From Ariolimax columbianus (lineage: Eukaryota > Mollusca > Gastropoda > Stylommatophora > Arionidae): a DNA stretch of 64,000 nt. Location: the NCBI GenBank assembly GCA_036924085.1, contig JAVGWX010000003.1, positions 115,416,764-115,480,763 on the forward strand, given 5' to 3'. A model generated the notes under the pieces. The model was not told the DNA's origin and searched no databases. It saw only the letters and a program-made list of their open reading frames with translations. The translations under genes and the position numbers were made by a program. Below, piece after piece: positions 11,074-22,046 of this stretch (position 1 is the first letter of the stretch; the number at the start of each line of letters is the position of its first letter).

Positions 11074-11445
11074 CGTTTTATTGTTTTTTTTTGGTTAGTA
11101 TTTGTTGTTGTTGTTGTTATTCTGTTTTCATTAATTATATCTACGGTAATCATGTTTTTCCGCGCGTTTTATTGTTTTTTTTTGGTTAGTATTTGTTGTT
11201 GTTGTTGCTATTCTGTTTTCATTAATTATATCTACGGTAATCATGTTTTTCTGCTCGTTTTATTGTTTTTTTTTGGTTAGTATTTGTTGTTGTTGTTGCT
11301 ATTCTGTTTTCATTAATTATATCTACGGTAATCATGTTTTTCCGCTCGTTTTATTGTTTTTTTTGGTTAGTATTTGTTGTTGTTGTTGCTATTCTGTTTT
11401 CATTAATTATATCTACGGTAATCATGTTTTTCCGCTCGTTTCATT
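11074..11445 (+). repeat. 91-bp tandem repeat, 4 copies
   Basis: Units start at about 11074, 11165, 11256 and 11347, with a partial fifth at 11437. Each has a poly-T run, a (GTT)n block and the block TCTACGGTAATCATG. Units 2-4 are almost identical, pointing to recent expansion. Confidence 0.93.
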
Positions 11446-11459
11446 CCTTGTTTTGTACA

Positions 11460-11885
11460 TTTAATCTTGTTTTTATATTTCTGTCGATTTTATTTGCTTC
11501 TTGAACGTTTGGTTGCTATGCCCATCCTGTACTGTCCTCATTCGTTTAATCTTGATTATACATTTCTTATAACTTATCTACCGTTGTGGAATATGCTGAT
11601 CCTGCCTTGATTTCCATAACTATAACAGTCAATGTCCCATTTTCAGCTCAGTGTACTGATGTAAGACGCGACTACAAAATAAGCAAAACCAAATGAGAAA
11701 ATATTCGAGAGCGGCAATATTACGAGATCAGTTCTGACAGTTTATGCATGGGTGTTGAAATGTGGCCGTACACTTCTTCCTCCTCTTCTTCTTCTTCGTT
11801 TGTCTTCAGACTTCTACTTCAATACCGCACGTACTCAGAATACTTAGGATACTGGTATTCAAACAGGCATATTAATGTATGTTGC
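11460..11885. other. No gene recognised
   Basis: T-rich sequence, then a short CTT-rich patch near 11780-11805. No coding signature. Confidence 0.4.
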
Positions 11886-11894
11886 CGGGTAGCG

Positions 11895-12135
11895 GAAGGC
11901 TTCGGCTATCCGTAGTAGTTATTTTACAACTTTCTGCGGCTTGCTAGGCCTGGGGGAAGGTACCAATAATTTTGTAGATTTTTAACTAACAATTTTGAAT
12001 TTTGTTCGGGCAGCGACCAATGAGCATCCTATTTTCGATTTTGAACTGACAAGGGATATTTAACCTGCTCGACACTGAACATGGGAATTCGATCAGACTA
12101 CTCAGAGATCAGTGGATTTTTTAACGAGAAGATTA
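11895..12135 (-). mobile_element. T-element internal fragment
   Basis: On the minus strand this carries blocks in the same order as the T-element at 17331-17898: the CTGAGTAGTCTGATC block, GTTCAGTGTCGAGCAGGTTAA, GCCCGAACAAAATTCAA and GTTAAAAATCTAC. The tRNA-like head and the 3' tail are missing. It abuts the 3' end of the CR1-like LINE. Confidence 0.62.
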
Positions 12136-12299
12136 ACTTAACTTAACGTCTTTATACTGGTTTAGAAGACTGCAGAGTCTCTATACAACCAGTTTCATTT
12201 GCATTACCTTACTCTAAAAGCTATGCGCATCCACTCTATTCTTAAATGCATTAATTATTCATGCGTCCACTACTTCCTGTGGCAATGCATTCCATGCAT

Positions 12300-13031
12300 T
12301 CACCACTCTCTGACTAAAAAAAATTTCCTAATATCTAATCTGGACCTCTCTTTAGTTAATTTGAAGCTATGCCTCTTGTTTCTTGTAGGTAGTTGTATTT
12401 TGAAAAAAATCTTGTTATATTCTAATTTATCCGTTCCTGTGATTATCTTATAAACCTGTATTAAGTCACCTTGAATTCTTCTTCTTTCTAGACACTGTAG
12501 GCCGGTTTTTCTGAGTCTTTTCTCATAACTGTAATTCTGAAATCCCACTATCAGCTTTGTCGCTCTTTTTTTGTATCCTTCCAGTATATTTATATCCCCT
12601 CTACGATAAGGACTCCACACCTGTACACAATACTTCAATCTAGGTATAACTAATACTTTATACAGTTTGACTATCACTTCCTTTCTGCTATGTTTAATAT
12701 TTCTTTTTAATCATACCTAACATTGCATTCTTTTTTTACTGCTACCTGAACTTGCTCACTCACTTTACATGTATGGTCTATTATAACCCCTAGGTCCTTT
12801 TCCTTTTCTATCAATCTAATATTGTTCTCTACCATTCTGTAATTATGTTCCATATTGGATCTACCCATGTGGATGACTGTACATTTATCTACATTAAACT
12901 CCAGTTGCCAACTTACAGACCATTCTCGAATATTATCTAAATCTGACTTCAATATATCTACTTTTGCTTTAGATGACACACTACTGCATAGTTTTGTGTC
13001 ATCAGCGAATTTTGCAATCAATGTCCAATTC

Positions 13032-13120
<89 letters not shown>

Positions 13121-14200
13121 ATATATAAATATATATCAAGTCAAGAACAAGATTTCTCCCAAAACCGAGCCCTGTGGCACTCCACGTTTTACTTCACACC
13201 ACTCAGAGTGCTCCTTATTTATGCCCACCCTTTGCCTTCTTCCTGTTAATCAACTTCCAATCCATTTGTCAACTTCCTCTTCTATTCCATGTGATTTTAA
13301 CTTTTGAAATAATCTTTGATGAGGTACTTTATCAAAGGCCTTTTGCAAAATCTAGATACATAATATCTACTGGCTCCCATTTATCTATCATTTTAGTAAC
13401 CTCCTCCATGAATTCTAATAGATTTGGTAAGCACGATCTCCCTCTAGTAAACCCATGCTGACTATTTCTGATTAGATTAACGTGTCTAAATGCATTACAA
13501 TGTTTACTTTGATTTTTGACTCAAACAATTAACAGACTAAGCTTGTTAAACTACCGGTCTATAATTTGCTGGATCTGATTTTTTGCCTTTTTTGTAATAA
13601 GGGAATCACTCCTGTATCTTTCCAAACATGTGGAACAATCTCTATTGCAAGTGACTGAGAATATGATTTTGGATGAATACCATTTTGACCTAGACATTTA
13701 TCCACTTTCAACTCCTCCAATTTGTTAAATACCATTTCCTCTGTAATACAGATCTAAATCTCGCTGTATCCGTGTCTCTTTATCCATATCTATAGACTCT
13801 GGGATTTTGAAGCAGTCCTCTTTTCTGTAGACTACGGCAAAGTAATGATTGAGTAGATTAGCTGCCTCCTTATTCTCACTTATTATTTGTCCTGTGTAGT
13901 CTATGAGAGGAACTACTTTGTCTTTCGTTCTTTGTTGATTTCAAAGATAAGAAAAGATGCTTTTACTATCAGTCTTGATCCTCTGAGCACCTTTTTTTGC
14001 TCTTTTGCTGTTTTATTATCTTTATGAGCTATGTTCTGCTTGTCCAAATATTTTAAATATGTTTCTTTTGATTGACCTGCCTCTAAATATTTTTCTACTT
14101 TTAACTACAAATCTAGTTATCCACGTTTTACGCTTGGGTTCTACCACCCTACATGGAACACATTACTCTTTTAGCTTTTCTAGAATTGTTTTAAAAATCT
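12300..14200 (-). pseudogene. CR1 reverse transcriptase and C-terminal region
   Basis: Minus-strand blocks include QHGFTRGRSCLPNLLEFMEE, VDIMYLDFAK (RT block A with one catalytic Asp), a block equivalent to GVPQGSVLG near 13160-13200, and FADDTK (the FxDD catalytic block) near 13000. A thumb and C-terminal region (12300-12677) includes RLKYCVQVWSP, KLIVGFQNYSYEKRL and ERRRIQGDLIQVYKI, typical of CR1/L2/Rex1-type ends. A (TA)n array at 13036-13118 sits between the PQG and FADD blocks. Multiple stops and frameshifts are present. Confidence 0.85.
13036..13118 (+). repeat. (TA)n microsatellite inside CR1 RT
   Basis: About 80 bp of uninterrupted TA dinucleotides replacing the RT sequence between the PQG-like and FADD blocks. 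The residual flanks are continuous LINE sequence, so the array grew inside the element. Confidence 0.95.
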
Positions 14201-14225
14201 CCCACTCTTGTTCAACATCTGTTCC

Positions 14226-15172
14226 TCAGGCAATATCTTTCCAGATTATGTGGCTCCCTGCCGCTTTCATCTCCTTAAAATCTACCTTAGAGTAGTCGTA
14301 TGTTCGCGTGTTTATGTTTACTTCTTTCCCTGCTATAAAATCCCAACGGATAATCTGATGGTCACTTGAACCAAACAGTTCCCCAACAGTAACGTTTTTA
14401 ATCAAATTTTCCTCTGTAGTAAAAAATAAGTCGAGTGTGTTTTTGCCTCTGGTAGCTGCTTCTACATGTTGAATTAAAAAAAATGTCATTTATGCATTTA
14501 ACAAAAGGTTTTGACTCTACAAGTGCTTCTGCCATATCCCATTTTACTTCTGGAAAGTTGAAATCCCCCATTAATAATAATTTCCCTTCACTTGCCTTTG
14601 CTATGCTACTAATCAGCTTCTCATCTTCCTCTTTTTGACTTAAATGACATCTATATAATACCCCAATCACTGTTTTTTCACCCCCACTTTCCATTTCTTC
14701 CCATACACTTTCATTTTTGTTACCAGATGATAAATCATCTTTGATCGTTATATTGAATTATTGTACAGTAAAATTAAACGCCACCTCCCTTAGCCTTGTC
14801 TCCAACTACCCTATCTTTTCTTAACATTGTATATCCCTCTATTTCAAGTTCACTATCTGCAGTGTTCTCATATGTCCATGATTATGTTAACCCTATTATA
14901 TCTGGTTTTTCTTCTTGTACATACAGTTCTAATTCTTCTCTTCTGTTTACTATGCTTCTCACATTTGCATAAAAACACTTTAGTTTGTAATTTTGTTGTT
15001 TTTCAAATTTTTGCCTTTGCTTGTCGATTTTATGTTTTGCTTTTCCACTACTTATTTCCCACTTCCCTGACCCCAACTCTTCCCTTTGTCTGCATCCTCT
15101 ATAGCACACTATTGTAGGCTTATCTTTAGTTTCATACTTCAAAGGTCTGCCTAGTTTAAATTTGTAACACAA
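14226..15172 (-). pseudogene. CR1 APE-type endonuclease domain
   Basis: Minus-strand frames give the start of an apurinic-like endonuclease (CFYANVRSIVNRREELELYV followed by a PDIIGLT block). They then give LLLMGDFNFPEVKWD, carrying the catalytic GDFN motif, and finally GSSDHQIIRWDF with the SDH motif. In LINEs this domain nicks the target DNA to prime reverse transcription. The three parts lie in different frames (breaks near 14880, 14700 and 14480), so the enzyme is inactive. Upstream lies ORF1 and downstream the RT. Confidence 0.82.
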
Positions 15173-15189
15173 TGATTAAAAATATACTT

Positions 15190-15708
15190 CGCTACGAAAT
15201 GCTTTCATATCTCATTTAGATGTAAACCTCCCCGGTGTAGCATTTTACTTGTGTCTATTTTCACATCAATAAATTCCATACCCATGTCCGCACACATCAC
15301 ATGCAACCTAAGGTTAATACCTATTATCTTACTATTAAGAAAGTCTGACCAACCTGCTCTGTCCAAAATACCCATCATTGCGACCTTTCTGAACTTTTTT
15401 TCTAAAGTGCTTCCATAAGACTCTTCGCATAATTATTTCTGAACTTTTTTTCTAAAGTGCTTCCATAAGACTCTTCGCAGAATTATTTTTGAACCATCTC
15501 TTTTTACACTATTAGTTCCTACCAATACCACAACATGACTGTTTGCTCTGTCATTTATCCTCTTCATTCTCCCCTGTATGTCCTCAATTTTAGCTTCCTC
15601 ATTATCCATTTTTACAAACATTTTATATTGTTTAGACAAATGTCTGCCAACCTCCCTCATCATTGAATCCCCTACTACCAACACTGATCCCTCGCCTATA
15701 TTTGCATT
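15190..15708 (-). pseudogene. CR1 ORF1, SGNH-hydrolase-like
   Basis: The minus-strand frame opens with VLVVGDSMMREVGRHLSK, matching block I (GDS with the nucleophile Ser) of SGNH hydrolases. It continues to VVVLVGTNSV (block III, GxN) and, after a frameshift, to an IGINLRLHVMCADMG region and GGLHLN. The last corresponds to block V, whose usual DxxH is altered to GxxH at its Asp. In CR1 elements such ORF1 esterases are thought to act as nucleic-acid or membrane-associated accessory proteins. The 50-bp duplication at 15389-15488 breaks the frame, so the product is not intact. Confidence 0.72.
15389..15488 (-). repeat. 50-bp tandem duplication in CR1 ORF1
   Basis: Two adjacent, almost identical 50-bp units (starting at 15389 and 15439), differing at a base or two near the end. 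The unit is not a multiple of three, so it shifts the ORF1 reading frame. Confidence 0.93.
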
Positions 15709-15760
15709 AACCTCCGGAAACCGAGGCGGACACCTTACCTCGAGACCAATGAGCCGTACA
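15709..15760 (-). mobile_element. T-element head fragment
   Basis: On the minus strand this reads TGGTCTCGAGGTAAGGTG then CCGCCTCGGTTTCCGG. The first block matches the A box-containing head of the T-element at 17331 almost exactly. Only about 50 bp remain, directly abutting the 5' end of the CR1-like LINE. Confidence 0.6.
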
Positions 15761-15764
15761 CACT

Positions 15765-17040
15765 AACAATAACAAAACCTGAAACGTAAAGACAACATAT
15801 TTACAAATCTGGCAAATATGTCTACATAAGGACACATTTAAAGACAAACAATCAGCAGGGAACAGAGAGACATACCCATGTACTGACATCGCCATTTTAA
15901 AAGCGATAGCCTAGACGTTTGGTTTTTAGGAGTTTGCCCTTGAGTTTCCCCATATGTCGTGATAACACAAATGTGAAGGATGTCCTATAGCATAGACTGC
16001 CGTCGGGGATTACGTGTTCGTGATTTCATTGCACTAGATCTTTGCCCTTATCACCCTGGGTTGCATAGCTCATCAACCAATCCTCTTCAAATAACCTTGT
16101 CCTGTGATTTTTTACCTCACGTTATTTCAGGCTGCTTATGTAACAGCCTTCTATGTCTTCTATCCGTGTATTCTTTTGCACCTTCCTGCCTCCTTTTGCT
16201 TCAGGATTCCAAGACAGATTGCTAGGTGATACTGACTTGGATCTTGTACAATGTGTGGTCTATCCAATACCACGATCTTTCTACGAGTTTCACCTGCCTT
16301 TGTTCTGTTATTCCCTTTAAACTTGTTATTGTAACCACTTGTGCTGAAAATAGTCTCAGGTAAAGATTGCATGCGTTGAACGGAAAGAAATATTTTTTGT
16401 GAGCCGACACTTTGACTCGCAGTACACCTTCCTCATACCTTAACGCTTGGACGAGTCAGTGAAGAATAAGGATTTCATAGTTTTAGCACACGTGGAATGG
16501 GAAGGTGTCAAGATACCATAACTCAGGTACAACATGTCTCAGATTTATAACGACCGTTGACACTGCAAGTAGGTCACTCCAGATATAAATTGTTGCATCG
16601 CTTTCACAGCAAATTCAGTGTCAGTGAAGGCGTGATAAACACGTTTGGGGCATAAGGGTAGTAGTATGCATATTTTATGTTCTAATTTAACTATGACTAA
16701 GTTCTCTACTCGGGGGGTGTCGGTAAGTAGCTGGCTGGCTGCTTCTGGATTGATACCAAGGTTTGTTTTGGGGTGCTTTGTCCATAAACTCTCTAACAAA
16801 TACAGCTAATAGACTAAATTAACCCCATCAGTCATGTGGTTCTGGTCGCTGGTGCTATACTGACCTCTGACAGACTGGCAGCTTCCGTCCGTCTATTCTC
16901 CACTCTGTAACCAACGATTTCTAACAAGTGTTTTGGGAACGTGCTCCCTGAGGTTTTAGGCTTCACACCTTGCACTCGTGGGACCTGGTCCCCGTTGTTA
17001 CTCCTACACCTTATTGGCTTGTGTTTGGGGTGATATCCCT
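15765..17040. other. No gene recognised
   Basis: Short frames on both strands (up to about 84 codons, 16545-16799 minus) show no domain or motif. There is no obvious tandem array or dispersed match. Confidence 0.4.
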
Positions 17041-17064
17041 GGTGTCTGTTTTACACTCTTCTTC

Positions 17065-17300
17065 TCAGGAGTCATGTCTGTGAAATAAACAGATAAACTT
17101 TAAATCTCGATATATCTTGTTATGGAATCAGTTTGCTGTCATTCACAGCAGGACACTAAGAACAATCCCTGTGAAATCCACAGATAAACCTCACGTCCTA
17201 AACTCTCTCGTTCACTTGGGTCAGTCCACTGTCCCTTTCATCAAGCAATATCGTACCATGCCTGTGAAACTCACAGTCGGACCTCTCGGTCAGATCTGTC
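17065..17300 (+). repeat. Degenerate tandem repeat, about 3 units
   Basis: A block like CCTGTGAAATCCACAGATAAA recurs at about 17075, 17167 and 17260 with diverged intervening sequence (period roughly 90 bp). The short plus-strand frame here is explained by the repeat. Confidence 0.5.
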
Positions 17301-17330
17301 TGCAATGACTTCTGTTTCAGCTTTAATCAG

Positions 17331-17898
17331 AGACCCAGTGGTCTCGAGGTAAGGTGTTCACCTCGAGTGCTGAAGGTCGCGGGTTCAAATCACGGGGGAG
17401 ACCGGGATCTTTTCATATGGATCATCCGGTTTATATTTCCCCTTACCTCTGAATAGTGAGATCAGACACCCGTGTTCAGTGGCGCGCGAGTTAAAAATAC
17501 CTTAGCAGTTGAACATCGAAAAGAGTAGGCCTAACGGCCGCTGCTCGGGCAAAATTCAAGTTAAAAATCTACTAAAATTATTCTAGGGATATTCGCCCCA
17601 CAGAGAAAATGTCTCAAATAAGGGGACTGTGTGGCTATAACCTCAGGCATTGGTTACGTGGTTAGTGGAGCGGCTTAGATGGTGCCTGGCAGGCTGTGGG
17701 TCTACCTTGCTCGATTTTACGCTTCCACCTCGACCAGTCTCAAAAATAGAAGATCGTATATTCCGGGGTAAACAGATGCTGGGAGTGACCTGGCAAATCA
17801 CCAGTGGATTTTTACTTGCAAAATATATGAAACATAGGAGGTCACACCTCCCCACGACGTCTAACGACATAATTGGACTGAAGATAGATAGATAGATC
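17331..17898 (+). mobile_element. T-element, most complete copy
   Basis: The element begins with a tRNA-like head: A box-like TGGTCTCGAGGTAAGGTG and B box-like GGGTTCAAATCAC about 35 bp later. A non-coding body of about 480 bp follows and the tail is (GATA)n. Related sequence is at 6090-6640 and 11895-12135 (both minus), with a head-only fragment at 15709-15760. The head suggests a polymerase III-transcribed SINE-like element, though it is long for a SINE. A second tRNA-like stretch (TGGTTAGTGGAGCGGCTTAG, 17657-17676) lies in the middle, so it could be a dimer. Confidence 0.8.
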
Positions 17899-18072
17899 GT
17901 ATCAAAGGCATTGGTGTAATTATAGAAATACATGTACAGGTCTACATTAAACGCTCTACATTTTTCGTAGATATTCCCCATACTGGTCCCTCTGTCTTTC
18001 CTAAAAACCTGCTTGTTCTTCGTGAATTTCAGATTCCAACCTTTTCGTTATCCTTATAAATATGATCCACAA
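17899..18072 (-). pseudogene. LINE RT segment, inverted
   Basis: The minus-strand frame carries a block equivalent to EEQAGFRKDRGT, where AGF is a conserved RT motif, followed by NIYEKCRAFNVD and YTNAFDT, matching YTKAFDT with the catalytic block A Asp. It lies head-to-head with the plus-strand LINE fragment at 18085, which carries the following part of the same RT type. One inverted insertion explains both pieces. Confidence 0.72.
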
Positions 18073-18084
18073 GAGTATCTTCTC

Positions 18085-18955
18085 ACCTTATCTGTACAAC
18101 ATACATGCGGAATGTATAATAAGAAATGTTAGAAAAGACAGGAACATTGAAAGATTTGATACATTTACGATTGGCAGTACGAGATTTTAGAGATGATTCG
18201 CAGACTAAACCGTGATACTATCAAGTAGTGCAGAAGGGCTAGAGCAGCTAATTTCAGCCGTTAATGGACACAGCAAAGATCAAAACCAATTTATAAACAT
18301 AAAGAAAACAAAGATAAGGACCACCGATAAAACACAATGTCAACATAAGTTTACAAAAGGTGATGAGGAAATAGATCAGGTCACACATTTTGAATATCTG
18401 GGCTCCAAAATTGACAAAAATGGCGACTGCTGGAAAGAAATCACAAGAAGACAGTCATGGCAATGCAGAGACTTAACAGCCTCAAGAAATTATGGCACAG
18501 AACAAACATAACGACAAAAGTAAAAGTCTTGAGAGCCTATTTTTTTCTGGTCGCAGCCTATGGCTGTCAATCATGGACGATTACCAAAACTTCTAGACAA
18601 AGAATCGAATTCTTCGAGTCAAAATGTTACAGAAAGATCCTCAGAATGCCCTGGACAAAGACATATATAGACATTCGGCAAGAGCTGAACATAGAGGAGA
18701 ACTGGTTTATCAATTCCATAGTGGCAATAAAATGTAAATACTTTGGTCACATCAAGAGACACACTGGTCTTGAGAGAACAGTGATGGAAGGTATGGTGCC
18801 AGGTAAAAGAGGCAGGGGTAGACCAAGAAGACGATGGCACCAAGATATCTAGGAATGCCTGGGTACGACTGTGGCGGAGGCTGGAGTTTTGGCAAGGGAA
18901 AAAGTTTCTTACAGATATATTGTGATGGGAGCGACGTTCAATAAATGACATGCTT
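18085..18955 (+). pseudogene. RTE-like LINE, RT palm to C-terminus
   Basis: Plus-strand frames give YNIHAECIIRNVRKD, a degenerate FADD region with VILSSSAEGLEQL, and HFEYLGSKIDKNGDCWKEI. They continue with AYGCQSWTITKTSRQRIEFF, CYRKILRMPW and PGKRGRGRPRRRW. These are the RT thumb and C-terminal blocks of RTE-like elements. At least two frameshifts and a stop after the GRPRRRW block inactivate it. The same family is found at 51345-51965 and 40340-41412. The 3' end (CTTCATGATGA) runs straight into (TA)n. Confidence 0.85.
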
Positions 18956-18960
18956 CATGA

Positions 18961-19321
<361 letters not shown>

Positions 19322-19388
<67 letters not shown>
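19322..19388 (+). repeat. (TA)n microsatellite
   Basis: About 65 bp of TA followed by a short ATAC/CATA-rich stretch. It sits at the 5' truncation of the minus-strand LINE fragment. Confidence 0.95.
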
Positions 19389-19395
<7 letters not shown>

Positions 19396-19429
19396 CAAAT
19401 ACAAACATACATACATACACATATCGTAT

Positions 19430-20200
19430 GTGACTTCTGGCGTCTCTTGTAGTGTTGTCCTCTATTGCGTTCAGTGTCTGCCTCGAAATAATGGCTCGAG
19501 ATCGCACTGATCTACTGTGTAGATGGATTGTTGCGAAAACACCGCCTCATTGATATATTAATTAGATCGTTTGGTCAGATAACACATCCTCATTTATCTG
19601 TTGCTTAGATTGATTGTTGTAATAACACAGCTTCACTGAAATATTGCTTATTTTGTTCTTTTCAAATAAGGTTGACAGACAGTAATTTATTCTTACTTGA
19701 GTTTACTAGCTTGTCCGCTTGGCTGGGTGCTCTGTACAGTCTAACGCCAATCAATCACTTGAGACAAATTGGGACAAGGTCTCGAGTTTCACTCAGATAA
19801 CTATTCTCCGGTCAAGATACCGAATATTTGGATACTCGACTTTAAGTACGTGCTCTAAGACCCTTCCTGTTTTGTCAGGGTCTAGGCTTGATTCAAATCA
19901 TGTAGACATACCTGTTGCTGTTTCACAATCCTGCTTCATCCATAGATTCTAGGCTTGCACCTACTTACGTTTTTGGCAGTCATTAACCCTACTTTAAATT
20001 GCAACTACAAGTCGACTTTAGACAAAATCTCCAAAAGTCTACCTAATCCTTGGCTAGCCTATAATTTTACAATAATTTGTCATCACATCATTGTCTTTTC
20101 CGCTAACTTTGGCAATAATAATGGTTAAAATATATGTATCTTAAATCCTCATAGTCCCGTCTTCGTTCAACCAGCTAAGAAAAACTTAATTGGGCTAGAA
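19430..20200. other. No gene recognised
   Basis: AT-rich, without a domain, repeat match or RNA gene. The frame at 19719-19952 has no recognisable motif. Confidence 0.4.
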
Positions 20201-20214
20201 TGACCCTGACTGTT

Positions 20215-20465
20215 TATTTTATTTTGGTTGCGTTCGCCTTATTTCTCTAATCCTAAGGCGGTGTGCGTTGCGCTGTGACTGTTATTTTGCGCCTGTCGGC
20301 CCAGTGCATCCGACTTCAGCATTGATTTTATGTAAGGGCCTGCTTCCTACAGCATTGTCTAAGGATTTACTTCCCCGGGGTAACGGCCGGTGTTGTGATG
20401 GGGATCGAACCCAGCACCTTCTGTGTGTAGGCCGTGTCACTTAACCACTAGCCCACGCCGTCTCC
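20215..20465 (-). mobile_element. SINE-A copy 2
   Basis: Minus-strand copy of the same tRNA-derived SINE as 4308-4570, with the B box-like GGTTCGATCCC intact and the short-T/A 3' end at 20215-20225. Flanking sequences ACCCTGACTGTT (20203-20214) and ACCCTCACTGTT (20466-20477) form a 12-bp TSD with one mismatch. That fits an older insertion than copy 1. Confidence 0.9.
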
Positions 20466-20689
20466 ACCCTCACTGTTGATCGGTAACACGTTTTGACGAT
20501 ACAAAACTCATTAATTCTCGCTTATTCTGCACAATGATTGTTGCAACTCTCCATACTTGACAAGGTTCTGAAGTTATTGGTCAGAGTATTCTCGATGGTG
20601 TTCAGAGCTCACGCCGATGCGGAAACTGTGACTCGATTATTTCTATCTAGACCACCTTTGGACAACTGACTGCCACAGTAGCATGGCTG

Positions 20690-20987
20690 CTTGGAGAAAT
20701 TAACATCAACGCATTAGAGTTTAGCATGAAAATAAACGCAGTGAAGACGAAAATGATACAAAAACAAAGATGCAATAATATGTGACACAAAAGTCTTCTA
20801 AAGAAAATAATAGAGGGCAAGTTACATGTAGAAAAGAGGAACGGGGCGATTAAAACTCACCTTCATATCTCAGTCGTGCAGGGACATTATCTTATGATCT
20901 ATTGCTGAAATGAAAAAAAACATGCCCAGACAAACTTACAAACGGTATTAGGACTGATCAACCACATAATGATGACGTTGCTGATAA

Positions 20988-20992
<5 letters not shown>
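20690..20992 (+). pseudogene. LINE fragment with internal deletion
   Basis: The plus strand shows an RT thumb block (EFSMKINAVKTKM) joined almost directly to the C-terminal block (SLLKKIIEGKLH) and the tail (TDQPHNDD). The intervening roughly 150 residues found in other copies are missing. It ends GCTGATAATGA followed by (TA)n, as other family members do. Confidence 0.65.

Positions 20993-21040
<48 letters not shown>
20993..21040 (+). repeat. (TA)n at LINE 3' end
   Basis: About 48 bp of TA directly following a LINE 3' terminus. Confidence 0.95.
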
Positions 21041-21041
<1 letters not shown>

Positions 21042-21044
21042 CTC

Positions 21045-21530
21045 CGAGATACAACAGTTTTTACCCGTTTACTTGAATTTGTTGAATACAACAACGCTGT
21101 TTGCGTCAGTGTGCATATGTGCATCTGTTTACAGTAATTCGACGATTTGGTATTACTAATATATCTCACAAAGGATGTAATAAGCAACCGCCTCTTCTCA
21201 AAATCTTTGACAGCTAAAGTTGTCTTACACGGAGAAGAAAACTAGAGAGCTTTGAAGAAGGATTAAGAAGTTATCAACAGAGCAAGCTGAAATGAATCTA
21301 TTATACCTTAGCGAGATCTAGCTGAAATCCGCTCCATTGGCGAGTGCTGACCGAATAAGGCATGTTGTCTTATTTAAAACCCTCATGTCCCATTTCTCGT
21401 CAAGATCAGTTGATGTTCATGTAAATCGACTGACAAAGTCCTGCGTTTCCCAACCTTTATAAAGACCCCAGGAAAAGAGGGGAAAATACCAACAATTAAA
21501 ACAATTTAATACCGTTGGCGGGTAAACCTT
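21045..21530. other. No gene recognised
   Basis: No coding signature or repeat match seen. Confidence 0.4.
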
Positions 21531-21534
21531 AGCA

Positions 21535-22045
21535 GTCATGATGCGAACACCTTATGTAATTCTGTCCGCCTGGCTGAGTAAGCAGATCTATGTAGGTGAC
21601 ATAGATGAGAAAATTGTTCAGAGATACTTTCAGCGTTTTTGATTTGTTTCTTCTATTCATCGGACGAGCATTTGCCTGTGCCGAGCTCACGGTACAAAAG
21701 CAATAGAGGCGTTTAACGGGCATGCGAACAACATGTTCAATCCATCTGATTTTGGTTCTTTGCAACAGCGCGTGGATGCCAGAAAGTTGGGTATTCTTTC
21801 CTGAAATCTGATCATGAGCAAATTGTTTATTTGTATGGTATTTCTGTTGTGGATGTCCATGTTTCGCAGATATATAGAAGGGTGGTTAGCACTACAACAC
21901 AATATTCTATAATCTTTGTGATAAAACCGATTCCTTGCCTGTCATAAACATGAGCTCCTAGTCTTCCAAAAGCTGTAGTTGCTTTGTCAATCCTTTGAGA
22001 CGAAGAGGCTAACGTCTGCTCAGGCAGAACACACTGATCAAACAA
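21535..22045 (-). pseudogene. LINE 3' portion
   Basis: Minus-strand blocks in order are SQRIDKATTAFGRLGAHVYD, LTTLLYICETWT (the YGCETW-equivalent), and a RTKIRWIEHVVRMP block typical of LINE C-termini. Frames change between the blocks, so it is a decayed copy. The AFGRL and HVVRM blocks resemble those of the nearly intact LINE at 43544-46746. Upstream (higher coordinates) it is cut off by an R-element. Confidence 0.7.
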
Positions 22046-22046
22046 T

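Larger units (their letters stand above)
12140..15708 (-). mobile_element. CR1-like LINE, nearly complete but dead
   Basis: A minus-strand non-LTR element with, in order, an SGNH/esterase-type ORF1 (15190-15708), an APE-type endonuclease (14226-15172), a reverse transcriptase (12700-14200) and an RT-associated C-terminal region (12300-12677). A short 3' end runs to about 12140. An esterase-like ORF1 together with the MYLDFAK and FADDTK RT boxes fits the CR1 group. Each domain is split by frameshifts and stops, a (TA)n array interrupts the RT, and ORF1 has a 50-bp duplication. The 5' end abuts a T-element head at 15709. Confidence 0.85.
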
